A stretch of DNA of 64,000 bases, from contig CM040424.1 in the NCBI GenBank assembly GCA_022702705.1, forward strand, positions 144,403,165-144,467,164, in the 5' to 3' direction. Positions 54,674-64,000 of the stretch are shown piece after piece (positions within the stretch are counted from its first letter, which is position 1; every line of letters starts with the position of its first letter). The DNA is from Papilionanthe hookeriana x Papilionanthe teres. Taxonomy: Eukaryota; Streptophyta; Magnoliopsida; Asparagales; Orchidaceae. The notes under the pieces are model-generated. The model ran no database searches and was not told the DNA's origin. It saw only the letters and a program-made list of their open reading frames with translations. Position numbers and translations under genes: made by a program.

Positions 54674-55760
54674 ATGAGTTCAGACTCTTTTCGATTCCTT
54701 TATTTTCGTCCTGATGAGAAGAAGCATAACTTGGGACTGACAATCAGGATCTGCCCTGCAGAAATGGAAGCCCCAAAGCTGATTTTCTCCTTCACCAATG
54801 GACTGGACTTCGCTGTTTACAAGGATGAGCTGCCCGACAATGAGATCATTCGGTTTGGACAAGGATTCAAGAACACAAATGTCAAGATCACCGACGTTTC
54901 CCTTTTCGCATTGACAAAAAAAGTATCTGAAGCTGAGAAGCTGTTGATCGAGTTCAACCTTAGGTCAACTCAAGAGTTTCCACCCCTGCAAAAGATCCCG
55001 ACTGAAAGGAGTACTGCTGTCCGCAGAAGGACTGTTCTTGCTACCCCCACTGGTCTAGTTGTCTCTGCACCTACCCCGGCTCCTGCCAGATTAAAGGGGA
55101 AGAAAATCCAGAACTATGGTGAACCTGTTACCGTGGAGGGTACAGACCTTCATGTGAGACCTTCTCTTTTTGAAATCGGGTCCAGCTCGAGAATTCCATC
55201 ACTAACACGGACCCAAAGAAGGAACAGAAGTAGGAAGATTGCCGGGAAGGCCGTAGCTGCCGAAGTTGCTTTCCGGAGGAAATCCCGTAAATCCCCGAGT
55301 ACACACCACTACCCGAATACATACCATTGCTCGAAGATACACCCTTTTTGGAAGGAAGTAGATTCCACCCCCTTTCCGCCGCAGCTAACGAGGAAAATGT
55401 CCGCAGGATTGTTTCTACATTACCTCGACCAGCATACTATGACGACAACAGAAAGAAAAGGGCTAGGATCACGCCATTTGCCCGACTACAGACTGTGATC
55501 GAGAAGCTAGCAAAGAAAGAGAAATGCCCCGTATCATAGATTCTAAGAAGGATAGGGTGGGTGCCGCCAAATCCCGTCTTGGGCCACGAGTAAAACCCGC
55601 CATCGTTACGTAAAAGCCAAATAAAAGGATGTAGGCTAGTCCGCCTATCGTTGTTTCGTGGTTGCAGATTAGGGAGGATACCACCTTCCAAGCATTTGTC
55701 CGACGGACCATCCGGTCCTGGACCTTCTGCCGCTAGAAGGATGGTATGGCATCCCACTAC
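54674..55760 (+). pseudogene. ORF1 upstream of gag, second unit
   Basis: The frame from 54674 (MSSDSFRFLYFRP) includes MEAPKLIFSFTNGLDFAVYK (ATG at 54764), KLKGKKIQNYGEPVTVEGTD-like sequence and LTRTQRRNRSRKIAGKAVAA. This copy lacks the premature stop seen in unit 1. The frame shifts near 55280 (unit 1 CCCAGAACTGCCC, here CCCGTAAATCCCC), and the second half continues at 55327-55539 before further breaks. The function is unknown. Confidence 0.75.
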
Positions 55761-57746
55761 TGGACAACTAAGATTGAAACAACAGCTCGAGAAGGAAAGT
55801 CTCGTCGAGAGACTCGAATGCGAAGAAAGTGCTACTCGCAGTAAAGGGGACTCGTGAGAAGGGAACCCGGCAGCCTATCACACGACAACTCGCGAAGATG
55901 CGCGAAAAGACCGCTAGAGGACGCTATGGAAAAGTTAAGGACCGATATTCGACGACTAGCAAAAGAAAGAGAAGAGAAATTTGGAGACGAGATCGATTCA
56001 TCGGAATTCATGGATGATGAGTATGCGGAAATCAACATGGTCGAAACACGAGCTTCGTCGGCTTTACAAGGTGCTCCTGCGGCACCGCAGAAAGAGAGGA
56101 GCCGGAAGTGATGAGAAGACAGCTTCAAGAGAAAGACGATACGATCGCCCAAATGGCGAAGAGGATGGAAGAGATGGCTATAGCCCTAGCCACTCTCCAG
56201 AGTCAAGTGCAACCCCAAAGAGAGACGCCCCCAGAGGTCATTCACATTGTGGACGGAGGAAAGGAGATTACATCCGTCAACGGGGATGATCGGCTAAAGA
56301 AAGATACAACACAAAGCATGATTCCGAAAAAGATATCAAGAGCTTGGTGGAACAAGCAAAGTGCAGAAGCCTTAGCACAATCAAAGAGCGGGACATCCAT
56401 TCGGACGGGTAGACCTTACCCGGAAGAATTTGACGTTGTCCAGTACCCAAAAGGCTTCGTACCACCTCTGTTCAAGACCTTTGATGGAACCGGTAATCCC
56501 CGACAGCATGTTGTACACTTTCGTGCCAGTTGTTGCAATGCTGGCAGGAGCGATGCATTACTCTTCCGACAGTTCGTCGCGCACTCGTCGAGAATCGCCT
56601 TTGATTGGTATGCAGAATTACCGAATGGTTCAGTGAAGACATTCTCAGAACTAGAAAACCTCTTCATCAAGCGGTTCGCCGGAGCTCAACACCACATCAC
56701 TATAGGTGATTTAGTGGTAGAGAAGCAGAAGCCGAACGAAACTTTGGTGGATTACATACTTCGATGGAGAAATCTAAGTATGAAGTGTGAACCACAATTA
56801 CAAGAACAACATGCAATCGGCATCTTACTTAAAAGCATTCATGGCCCTATATCACTTCTCCTCAAAGGATTCACTATTAAGACTTTCGAGAAGTTGTTAA
56901 GAAAGGCCGGGAGCTTGCAAGAGGAGGCGAAGCAATTAAGTTTCGCCGACAGGACGGACAAGCAAAAGCCTGTGAAGACTTTTGAAAAGAAATCCAGGAT
57001 CATTGCAGCAGTCAACAAAGGCAAGCAACCGATACAAATATCGTCAGAACGGCCACAACAACCTCAACAAAATTACGAGCAACCCCGACCCAGCTATCAG
57101 TCATCTCCACAGTATGAACAACTGCCTCGTCCGCAACGTACATTAAGGGAGTTTCTGAGCAGGGAATATCCATTTAAGAATGAGGCGAGTGCTAAAGATG
57201 TTCCGTAGTCCGATGAAGACTCCAGATTTCCAACGCTGCAGCCTAAAAGACCGAAGAAGTCAACAAGAAAGGTGATCCCAACTTTTGCCCTTACCACCGG
57301 ATGCTTGGACACAAGATAGAGGATTGCATTACCTTCAAAAGTTGGCTCAATGACAACCTTCGGAAAGGGAGCATAACAATATCGAAGGAGTACATGAAGG
57401 AACCCCAGAAAGGAGGTTCCGTCAATGTTGTCTCGACTGATCTCATTGTTTCGATAGATCCCTATGCGACTGATGATGGATGGACTACCTCTTGGACAAG
57501 GTCTTCGAAAAAGATTTTGGATCACATCCAAACCGCTTCGGTGCGAGCCTCAATTCAAAGTTCGAAACCTGTCAAGTCGGCACTATCACTTGCAATAGAA
57601 GAACCACCTCAACAGGAGATGATCGAAGAGAAGAAGAAAATTGATGAAGAAGAGAAGACCGAGGCTCCTAAGGCTAGGCTAAGGGCCGCTTATCCTAGGA
57701 TAGTTGTTTCGGATTCGGGGAGAAATCCCTCGAACCTCCGACTCGT
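55761..57746 (+). pseudogene. Gag of the second unit
   Basis: The coiled coil (EKLRTDIRRLAKEREEKFGD, 55925 onward) is followed by a frame of 366 codons (56108-57208). That frame joins the coil tail, FKTFDGTGNPRQHVVHFRAS, FAGAQHHITIGDLVVEKQKP and the Gln/Pro-rich stretch without a break. The frame is lost at about 57185, where unit 1 GGCAGTGCC reads GGCGAGTGC. The zinc knuckle (CPYHRMLGHKIEDC) follows at 57285-57330. This copy shows that the Gag core and coil are naturally one protein. Confidence 0.87.
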
Positions 57747-59129
57747 ATGATTATCTCGCTCACTCCGGTGGGATCTTATAATGATAAGGGTGATGGCGTT
57801 GGCTATGTTTTGACTGTTTCTAACGATTACGTAACTAGCGACAATCCGGACATCGATTTCGATACCAATGACAATTCTAAAATCATACACAATCTCGACG
57901 ATCACGATGATAGAGAAGACATCCATCAAGGAGGTTACGAGAGTTCAACAAGCAACGAATCTATCTGTGAGTTTCGAGGAGCTCTAGTCACAATAGAATT
58001 AGAGCCTTCAGACTCCGAGGCTGATCCAGAAGAACCTGTCATTCTGATTCAAGAAGAAACACCAGCAAGCCTAACACTAGAGTCAAAAGAAATTACAGAA
58101 GTTAACTTAAGAAGTGGAAGAGTTCTACCTCCGAGAATGGGTCCAAAGGACAAAGGAAAGCGTGTGGTCGTTCAAGAAGAACCAACCCCGACGAAGAAAT
58201 ACCCATTCGAGAAGAAGCCGAGACACATGGAAATAAAGTGGACTACAACGTGCTAGCCCATCTTAGGAAACTACCGAGCAAACCGAGCATCTACGATGCT
58301 CTCATCTTATCAAAGGAGATGAGAGAAGCTCGATCAAGGCCTTACTTCGATCCGTAAATTCGCTTAGCTCAAATGGCTGGAGATTCCTTAGATGAGGTTT
58401 GCTCGTTAAAGGAACAACGAGGCGTTACCTTCGCGGTACAATGACCTACTACTTGGGACGGCAGATCACAACCGACCGTTGTACATTTCAATTATAATCG
58501 GGAAGTTTACACTCTCCGTAGTATTGGTGGATCCAGGAGCATCAATTAATATAATGAGTCTTCAAATGCTAGCATACTTGGAAATTGATGCTCGCGAGCT
58601 CAAAGCAGACAAAATGTTATTAAGAAGATTCAACCAGAAAGGAGAAAGAGCCCTCGGATCAATAACACTACTAATGAAGACCGGTGACTTAGCAAAGACA
58701 ACAGCAAAATTTCACATAATTGATTCAGAAATGTCGTTCAACACTCTACTGGGCCGAACATGGATACATGAAAATAGGATGGTACCATCATATCTACATC
58801 AGTGCATCAAATACTACGATGGAGGGGAACAGTGCATCAAAGGTGACTTACAACCATTCTCCGTACATGATATTGGAATCCATGAAGATGCAGCTTATTA
58901 TGCACCTCCGAAGAAAACAATCTTCTCCAGAGATACCATAACGAATAAAGCAAAAGAAGTTCGGGACAATGAAGAACCTGAAGTTCTAGTCCAACAGTCA
59001 CTCACCACTCCCTTAAGGCGAGATGATGAAGGTTTCTCCAAAACTCGCATCCGAGGTCGAGGCCGGGGACGAGGTCGTGGTAGAGACGTTAGGACGAGTT
59101 GGACGGATGAAACCGACCATCAATGTTGA
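57747..59129 (+). pseudogene. Gag tail and protease of the second unit
   Basis: 57747-58256 is the acidic tail. Protease sequence resumes in the 58479-59129 frame with YISIIIGKFTLSVVLVDPGA (DPGAS active site), LLMKTGDLAKTTAKFHIIDS, LLGRTWIHENRMVPSYLHQC and, in the same frame, the RGRGRGRGRGR stretch. The segment 58260-58478 is broken, with CTG/CAG-type differences from unit 1 (for example CTCTGATC against CTCGATC). Confidence 0.85.
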
Positions 59130-59890
59130 TTGGGAAGATAGCTCGAAGAAGAAAAGAAATCAAGCAAGAAGCAGCGACAATAAGCTCGGAAGAAGCCGCA
59201 ATTCAAAATCTCTCGAAGATGAGAAGAACGAAGAATACAAATCGATGTACGAGAAGATTAACCACTATGTACATACTATGACCCCGACCCCGATCCATTC
59301 TAATAAGATCGAGGGTATGGTGGTCAAAGAGGTACGTAGCGGCGGTGCAAAGCCAATCAAATTCTACCGTGGTGCTCCTTCCTCCAAAACCGAAAATAAT
59401 GTACAATTTGAAGATGTCACTTCATCGAAATTAATGGAATTACCTTTTGAGTGGTACTCTCCCTGTGTTCAAAATTTAATTCAGCGTGGTTTCTTACCTC
59501 GACAATGGACAAAAGGCCAATCACAACATTTTGAGAAATTATGGAATAACTCCGGTCGTCCACCCAATTCAAAGCATGGTCTCGGATTCGGCACGGTAGG
59601 ATCGGTCGACGATACCGAATTTTGCTTGGTTGTCACTTGCGAGTCTAATGAAAACTGCACGGAAACCACGAAGAATTTGAAGATTTACAAATTGAAGACG
59701 CTCCACCAGAATTCGAAGAAGAAATTAAATCTACAATAGATGAGTTAACGGAAGTTAACTTAGGTACTAGCGAAGAGCCTAGACCTACCTTTGTTAGCTC
59801 CTTACTCAATAAAGAAGATTCCGAAGAAATAATAAAGTTATTAATGGAATTTAAAGACTATTTTGCTTGGAGCTACGATGAGATGCCAGG
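59130..59890 (+). pseudogene. Protease-RT linker of the second unit
   Basis: The 59023-59739 frame carries EEYKSMYEKINHYVHTMTPT, FYRGAPSSKTENNVQFEDVT and HGLGFGTVGSVDDTEFCLVV. ELTEVNLGTSEEPRPTFVSS follows in another frame near 59740-59800, with YFAWSYDEMPG at about 59858. The order is the same as in unit 1. Confidence 0.7.
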
Positions 59891-60700
59891 ATTAGCTCCG
59901 GAGGTCGCAGCCATAAGCTAGGAGTGGATCCTACTTCGTCCCGAGTCGGACGAGGTCCCGAAGAATGCGTCTAGAAATCGAACAACAAGTCATACGCGAA
60001 GTTAAAAAGCTAATAGACGCCGATTTTTCCGTGAAGAACAATACCCAACTTGGCTAGCCAATGTAGTGCCGTTAGAAAGAAGAATGGTCGGATCGAATTT
60101 GTGTGGATTTCGGAGATTTAAACAAGGCATGTCCAAAAGATGAATTCCTCTACCGATCCCGTAACTAATGATAGACATTGCTTCAACACATGAAATATTT
60201 TCATTCATGGATGGATCTTCGTGATACAACCGGATAAAAATGGCTCCGTAAGATGAAAAGCTTACAGCATTCGAACGCCGATCGGAGTATATTGCTACAC
60301 AAGTGATGCCATTCGGATCGAAGAACGCAGGAGCAACCTACCGTAGAGCGATGACAAGAATTTTTGATGATCTCATCCACAATCAAGTCGACCGTTACGT
60401 GGACGATGTGGTCATCAAAAGCAAAGTAAAGGAAAACCACCCGTATGATTCGAGAATTGTTTTCGAACGATTAAGACAATTTAACCTTAAGATGAATCCC
60501 TTAAAATGCGCCTTCGGCGTCACCTCCGGGAAATTCTTAGGATTCGTTGTCCGACATCGTGGAATTGAAATTGACCCAGAAAAGATTAAAGCTATCTTAG
60601 AAATGCCGCCTCCCAAAACCTTAAAACAACTACGATCATTTCAAGGGAAGTTGGCATATCTTCGACGCTTTATCTCAAACCTGTCAGGTAGGTGTCAGCC
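59891..60700 (+). pseudogene. Reverse transcriptase of the second unit
   Basis: The N-terminal half (59891-60300) is broken into short frames, although almost every codon of unit 1 can be traced. From 60303 the frame is open: SKNAGATYRRAMTRIFDDLI, the catalytic YVDD in DRYVDDVVIKSK (about 60398), and FVVRHRGIEIDPEKIKAILE. At 60680-60690 this copy reads TCAGGTAGG and passes the point where unit 1 stops. Confidence 0.87.
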
Positions 60701-61880
60701 TTTCTCGGCACTAGTTAAAAAGGACGCCAAATTTATTTGGGAAGAGAAATGCCAGAAGGCCTTCGAATACATTAAACAATATTTAATGACACCTCCCGTC
60801 TTAGCAGACCCCGGCCTCGTGTAGACCGTCGATACTTTATACCGCGGCTTTAGACGACTCTCTCAGAGCCATGTTAGCCCAGGTCAAGGATGAGGGTAAA
60901 GAAAATGCTCTTTACTACCTAAGCCGTCGTTTACTTCCGACGGAAATAAGGTGTCCCGCAATTGAAAAGCATTGTTTGGCCCTGATCTTCGCCGCTCAAA
61001 AGCTCATGCACTACATGCTTTCTCATAAGGTCAACCTGATCTCGAAATTTAATCCATTGCAATACTTGATGACTCGTCCAATGCTTTCCGGCAGACTTGC
61101 CAGATGGTCAATGATATTATTGCAATTCGATATAACTTTCGTGCCTCTTCGTGCCGTAAAGGGACAAGTCTTAGCAGACTTCCTCGCAGCACACCCTTTG
61201 CCGGCAGAATCTCCTCTCAATGACGATTTTCCAGATGAGCAAATAATGAGCTTAGAAGACCCTGATGATCGACGTTGGGAATTGTATTTCGACGGAGCAT
61301 CTTCAGCACACAAAGACGAAGAATCGCAAGTGATAGTGCCCGTAAGGCGAGAATCGACTAATCTTTATAACACCGGAGCGAGGGATGTTAAGATACTCCT
61401 ACCACTTAACGAACCATGTACAAACAACGAAGCGTAATATGAAGCCCTCATAACGAGATCGGAATTAATTATTCAAATGGGGATAACAGACATCAACATC
61501 TACGGGGATTCGCAGTTAATCATTCAACGTATCGCTGGACAAGACAAAATTTTAAAACCAAGACTCGAGCAATACTTCCAAGTATGCCATACGAGTTGTT
61601 GGAACAAATTCGAATGCGACAATCTACAAAATTCCCGTAAAAGAAAATGCTTTAGAAGATGCGTTAGCTCGCCTCGCAAAAGAATTTGTCCGTTTGTAAG
61701 ATGAGTCGATGGAAGTGTCGCTTCACGGACGTCGAGTCCTATCACGACTCGACATAGACACAATACACAAATCGAAAAAGAAGAAGAATCAGCTGCAACA
61801 AGTGACGAAAAACACGAAGATCGGCGACAGCCGTTAATGTACTACCTTCAAACAGGAAAACTACCGGACGATAGGTCGCT
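60701..61880 (+). pseudogene. RNase H and archaeal-type RNase H of the second unit
   Basis: 60701-60824 continues from RT (KKDAKFIWEEKCQKAFEYIK). 60871-61437 carries ENALYYLSRRLLPTEIRCPA, VNLISKFNPLQYLMTRPMLS, then WELYFDGASSAHKDEESQ (Asp of the second RNase H). After a frame step near 61350 come EPCTNNEA and ITDINIYGDSQLIIQRIAGQ (61477-61540). Both RNase H domains are present but not in one frame. Confidence 0.82.
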
Positions 61881-63074
61881 AGCCCATCGGATCAAGAAAA
61901 GAACTCGTCCTACGCATTAATAAATAACACGTTATACGTAAGGTCTTTCGATTAAATGTGGCAAAGGTGCCTAAGCGGGTCCGAGGCCCTGTGAAATTGT
62001 TAAAGAGGTGCATTCGGGACTCGTGGCGCTCACCGACCGAGTCCGAAGATGAAAATGAAAATTAAAAGACTAGGGTACTACCGGCCCTCGATGATGACCG
62101 ACCGCATGAAAATCGCCAAGAGCCGTCACCAATGCCAAGTGCACGGAGTGGTTCTACACCAACCTCCAAATGTGTTACATCCAACAATCGCGTCGTGGCC
62201 ATTTGAATGTTGGGGCACGGATATAGTGGGTCCAATAGAACCACCATCTTCAAAAGGACATCGCTTCATTCTTGCGGCTACGATTACTTTTCCAAGTGGG
62301 CAGAGGCGGTTCCACTCGGAGAAGTGAAAGCACACCACGTGCTACGGTTTTTCAAGAACCAAGTTGTCTACCGTTTCGGAGTGCCACGCGAGATTATCTC
62401 GGATAATGGGTCAACATTCGAAGCACACAAATCAACAATTTTGTCAGAGACACGGAATCGATCGGCGATATTCAACAATTTACTACCCAAGAGCAAACGG
62501 CTCGGTCGAGGCTTTTAATAAAACTCTCGTTCAAATCTTAAAGAAAACTTTGGACGATAATAAGAGAAATTGGCACGAGAAGTTGTTAGAAGCCTTATGG
62601 GCCTACCGGACAACCTTCGAACTCCTACTCAAGCTACACCTTATGCTCGGTGTATGGGTCCGAGGCAAGTGTTACCTTTAGAGGTTCGACCTTCCTTCAC
62701 TCGAATCGCAGCTTACAAATAAGATCACGACGGAAGAGAATGCCAAATTACGACTAGAAGAATTAGAAAGCCTTGAAGGAAAAGACTTGCACAAGCAGCA
62801 GAATTTAGAATTATACCAAGCTAAGATGGTTCAAGCCCATGACAGATCGGGTCCGCCCAAGAACCTTCAAAGTTGGTGACTTAGTTCTCGTTCTCAAGAT
62901 ACCTATTCTTGCACACCGCAAGATAGGAGGAAAATTTGAACCCACTGGAAGGACCGTTCGTGGTCAAGCAAGTATACTCGGGAGGTTCCTACCAAGCTAG
63001 TGAATTGCCGTGGAGAACGGCATATGCTTCCGATCAACGGACGATACTTGAAAAAGTATTACGCTACTCGATGT
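61881..63074 (+). pseudogene. Integrase of the second unit
   Basis: CHQ is altered to RHQ in RHQCQVHGVVLHQPPNVL (62049-62327 frame), followed by WGTDIVGPIEPPSS (first Asp). YFSKWAEAVPLGEVKAHHVL in the 62207 frame keeps the stretch that is out of register in unit 1. IISDNGST (second Asp) and EAFNKTLVQILKKTLDDNKR (Glu) follow in different frames. The C-terminal GGSYQ and RYLKKYYAT words end near 63074, where the unit 1 stop codon (CCTGATG) reads CTCGATG. Confidence 0.85.
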
Positions 63075-63330
63075 TTCGAAGGAATGAATTCTTCATCCCT
63101 AGAAGCACGGGCGAAGTAGTTACTTATGACTGGGTCCGAACCCACAATAATAAAAAATGTGCTAAATAAATAAAATCATGATAATAAAGGTTTCCTTGTT
63201 TTCATTTCCATTTCAAGATCTTTTTCCTGATCTTTTCCCACTTCATTCCTGTTAAATTTAAAAATACAAAAAATAATAAAAAAATTGTCTTTAATAAACA
63301 TTTTCTTAATGTTCTTGTTCTCAGTACAGC

Positions 63331-63363
63331 CCCTGATCCTTTTCCATGTCTTTTCGCAGGGAA
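63331..63363 (+). other. Splice-acceptor-like site before the AlkB-like ORF, second unit
   Basis: TGATCCTTTTCC, ATGTCTTTTCGCAG and GGAA precede ATG at 63364. It is the conserved partner of the site at 43081-43110. Confidence 0.5.
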
Positions 63364-64000
63364 ATGTCGAACGGGCGGTTGGTCCTGAACTTTAGAAATG
63401 GCGTAAGCCTTGCACTCGATGAAAGAGGGTGAAAGATGGAGCGATAATCGAGATTGACTCGGACTTCGCACCAGCAGGCCTACGAGACGAGGAAAGTGAC
63501 TGGATCCCAGTTGACCGAGAGGAACTGCCCGGGCAGACAGTGATGAAAGTGGGTGACCCAAGCCACCAATCCAGCAGCAAGAAAAGAAAGGCAAACATTG
63601 AAGAAGATAAGAAAATCAAGTCTATAGTCACTACAGTAGAGGGCAGGCTTGTCAGCGCAGCGCCCACAGAGATTCAAGAAGTTCGAAGAGCTACTCTCAC
63701 AGCAACGCAACGAAGAAATAAGAATCGCCGTATCCGTAAGATGTTAACCAAACTAGCAGTGGACCAACGCGACGAGGCAGTTGCTACTGCCAGTACGTAC
63801 ACTTCAAGGACACCGGTTCACCAGGAACCTGAAAAAAGGAGGCCAGCTCCTAGGATAACAGAAAGGACCAAGGAAATCTCACAAAGATCAGAAGAAAGAA
63901 GGCTACCACGCTACCAGATAGAACCACCAGTAATGCATGACCTTGTTGCAGAAGCGACCCGGGGATGTCCCGACGGACATCATCCCCGAGGAGCCGAGGT
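63364..64000 (+). pseudogene. AlkB-like ORF of the second unit, 5' part, cut by the window edge
   Basis: It starts MSNGRLVLNFRNGVSLALDE, loses the frame at about 63420 (unit 1 GAAAAGAGG, here GAAAGAGG), and is open again through EELPGQTVMKVGDPSH, which shows that the leader module and the main ORF were once continuous. EGRLVSAAPTEIQEVRRATL and TQRRNKNRRIRKMLTKLAVD follow, and another break occurs near 63962. The dioxygenase domain itself lies beyond the right edge. Confidence 0.85.

Larger units (their letters stand above)
54237..64000 (+). mobile_element. Element D, second unit (interior copy, cut by the window edge)
   Basis: It begins with a primer site right after LTR2 and repeats the full gene order of unit 1 up to the first half of the AlkB-like ORF. 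Spacing matches unit 1 closely (ORF1 to AlkB ATG is 8693 bp in unit 1 and 8690 bp in unit 2). It has more frame breaks than unit 1, most of them where unit 1 has CAG or CTG. Confidence 0.9.

Overview
The window is nuclear DNA of a flowering plant and consists almost entirely of nested Ty3/Gypsy LTR retrotransposons. No host gene, rRNA or tRNA gene was found. The plant origin follows from the element types: Athila-like elements with a tRNA-Asp-type primer site, and Tat/Ogre-like elements with a tRNA-Arg-type primer site and two RNase H domains. The species cannot be named from this sequence.

Layout. (A) 1-4338, minus strand: an Athila-like element with its 5' LTR (4338 down to 2481), primer site, gag and protease; the rest lies beyond the left edge. 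It sits inside (B) 4339-13440, plus strand: an Athila-like element that starts within its reverse transcriptase and keeps RT, RNase H, integrase, an env-position ORF3 and the 3' LTR (11701-13440). B abuts, and probably inserted into, the 3' LTR of (C) 26512 down to 13441, minus strand: an old Tat/Ogre-like element with linker, RT, two RNase H domains, integrase, an AlkB-like gene, a tandem-repeat 3' UTR and a long 3' LTR that starts at 17993. An Athila-like solo LTR (about 18940-20588) sits in C's 3' UTR. C is cut at 26513 by (D) a Tat/Ogre-like element on the plus strand: LTR1 (26513-33968), a 12.8 kb interior, LTR2 (46758-54236), then a second interior copy (54237 to the right edge). D is therefore a tandem LTR-interior-LTR-interior array.

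The most interesting feature is a third coding module in the C/D family, downstream of integrase on the pol strand. It encodes an AlkB-type 2-oxoglutarate/Fe(II) dioxygenase resembling the plant ALKBH9/ALKBH10 (ALKBH5-type) RNA N6-methyladenosine demethylases. In the first D copy it is the longest open frame in the window (431 codons, 43290-44585) and has all the expected metal and cofactor residues. It also occurs in the second D copy and, decayed, in the much older element C, so it is an ancestral part of this lineage and not a chance capture. Its N-terminal region resembles the N-terminal region of the ORF that precedes gag, and a splice-acceptor-like sequence lies just before its ATG in both D copies. 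Inferred model: a spliced subgenomic mRNA makes a demethylase that acts on the element's own RNA and may share a targeting module with the Gag precursor.

Caution on sequence quality. Many frame breaks that differ between the D copies fall on CAG or CTG trinucleotides, the plant CHG methylation context, and replace them with CG-containing strings. This looks more like systematic long-read base-calling error on methylated DNA than like natural decay, so 'pseudogene' calls in D may overstate the damage.
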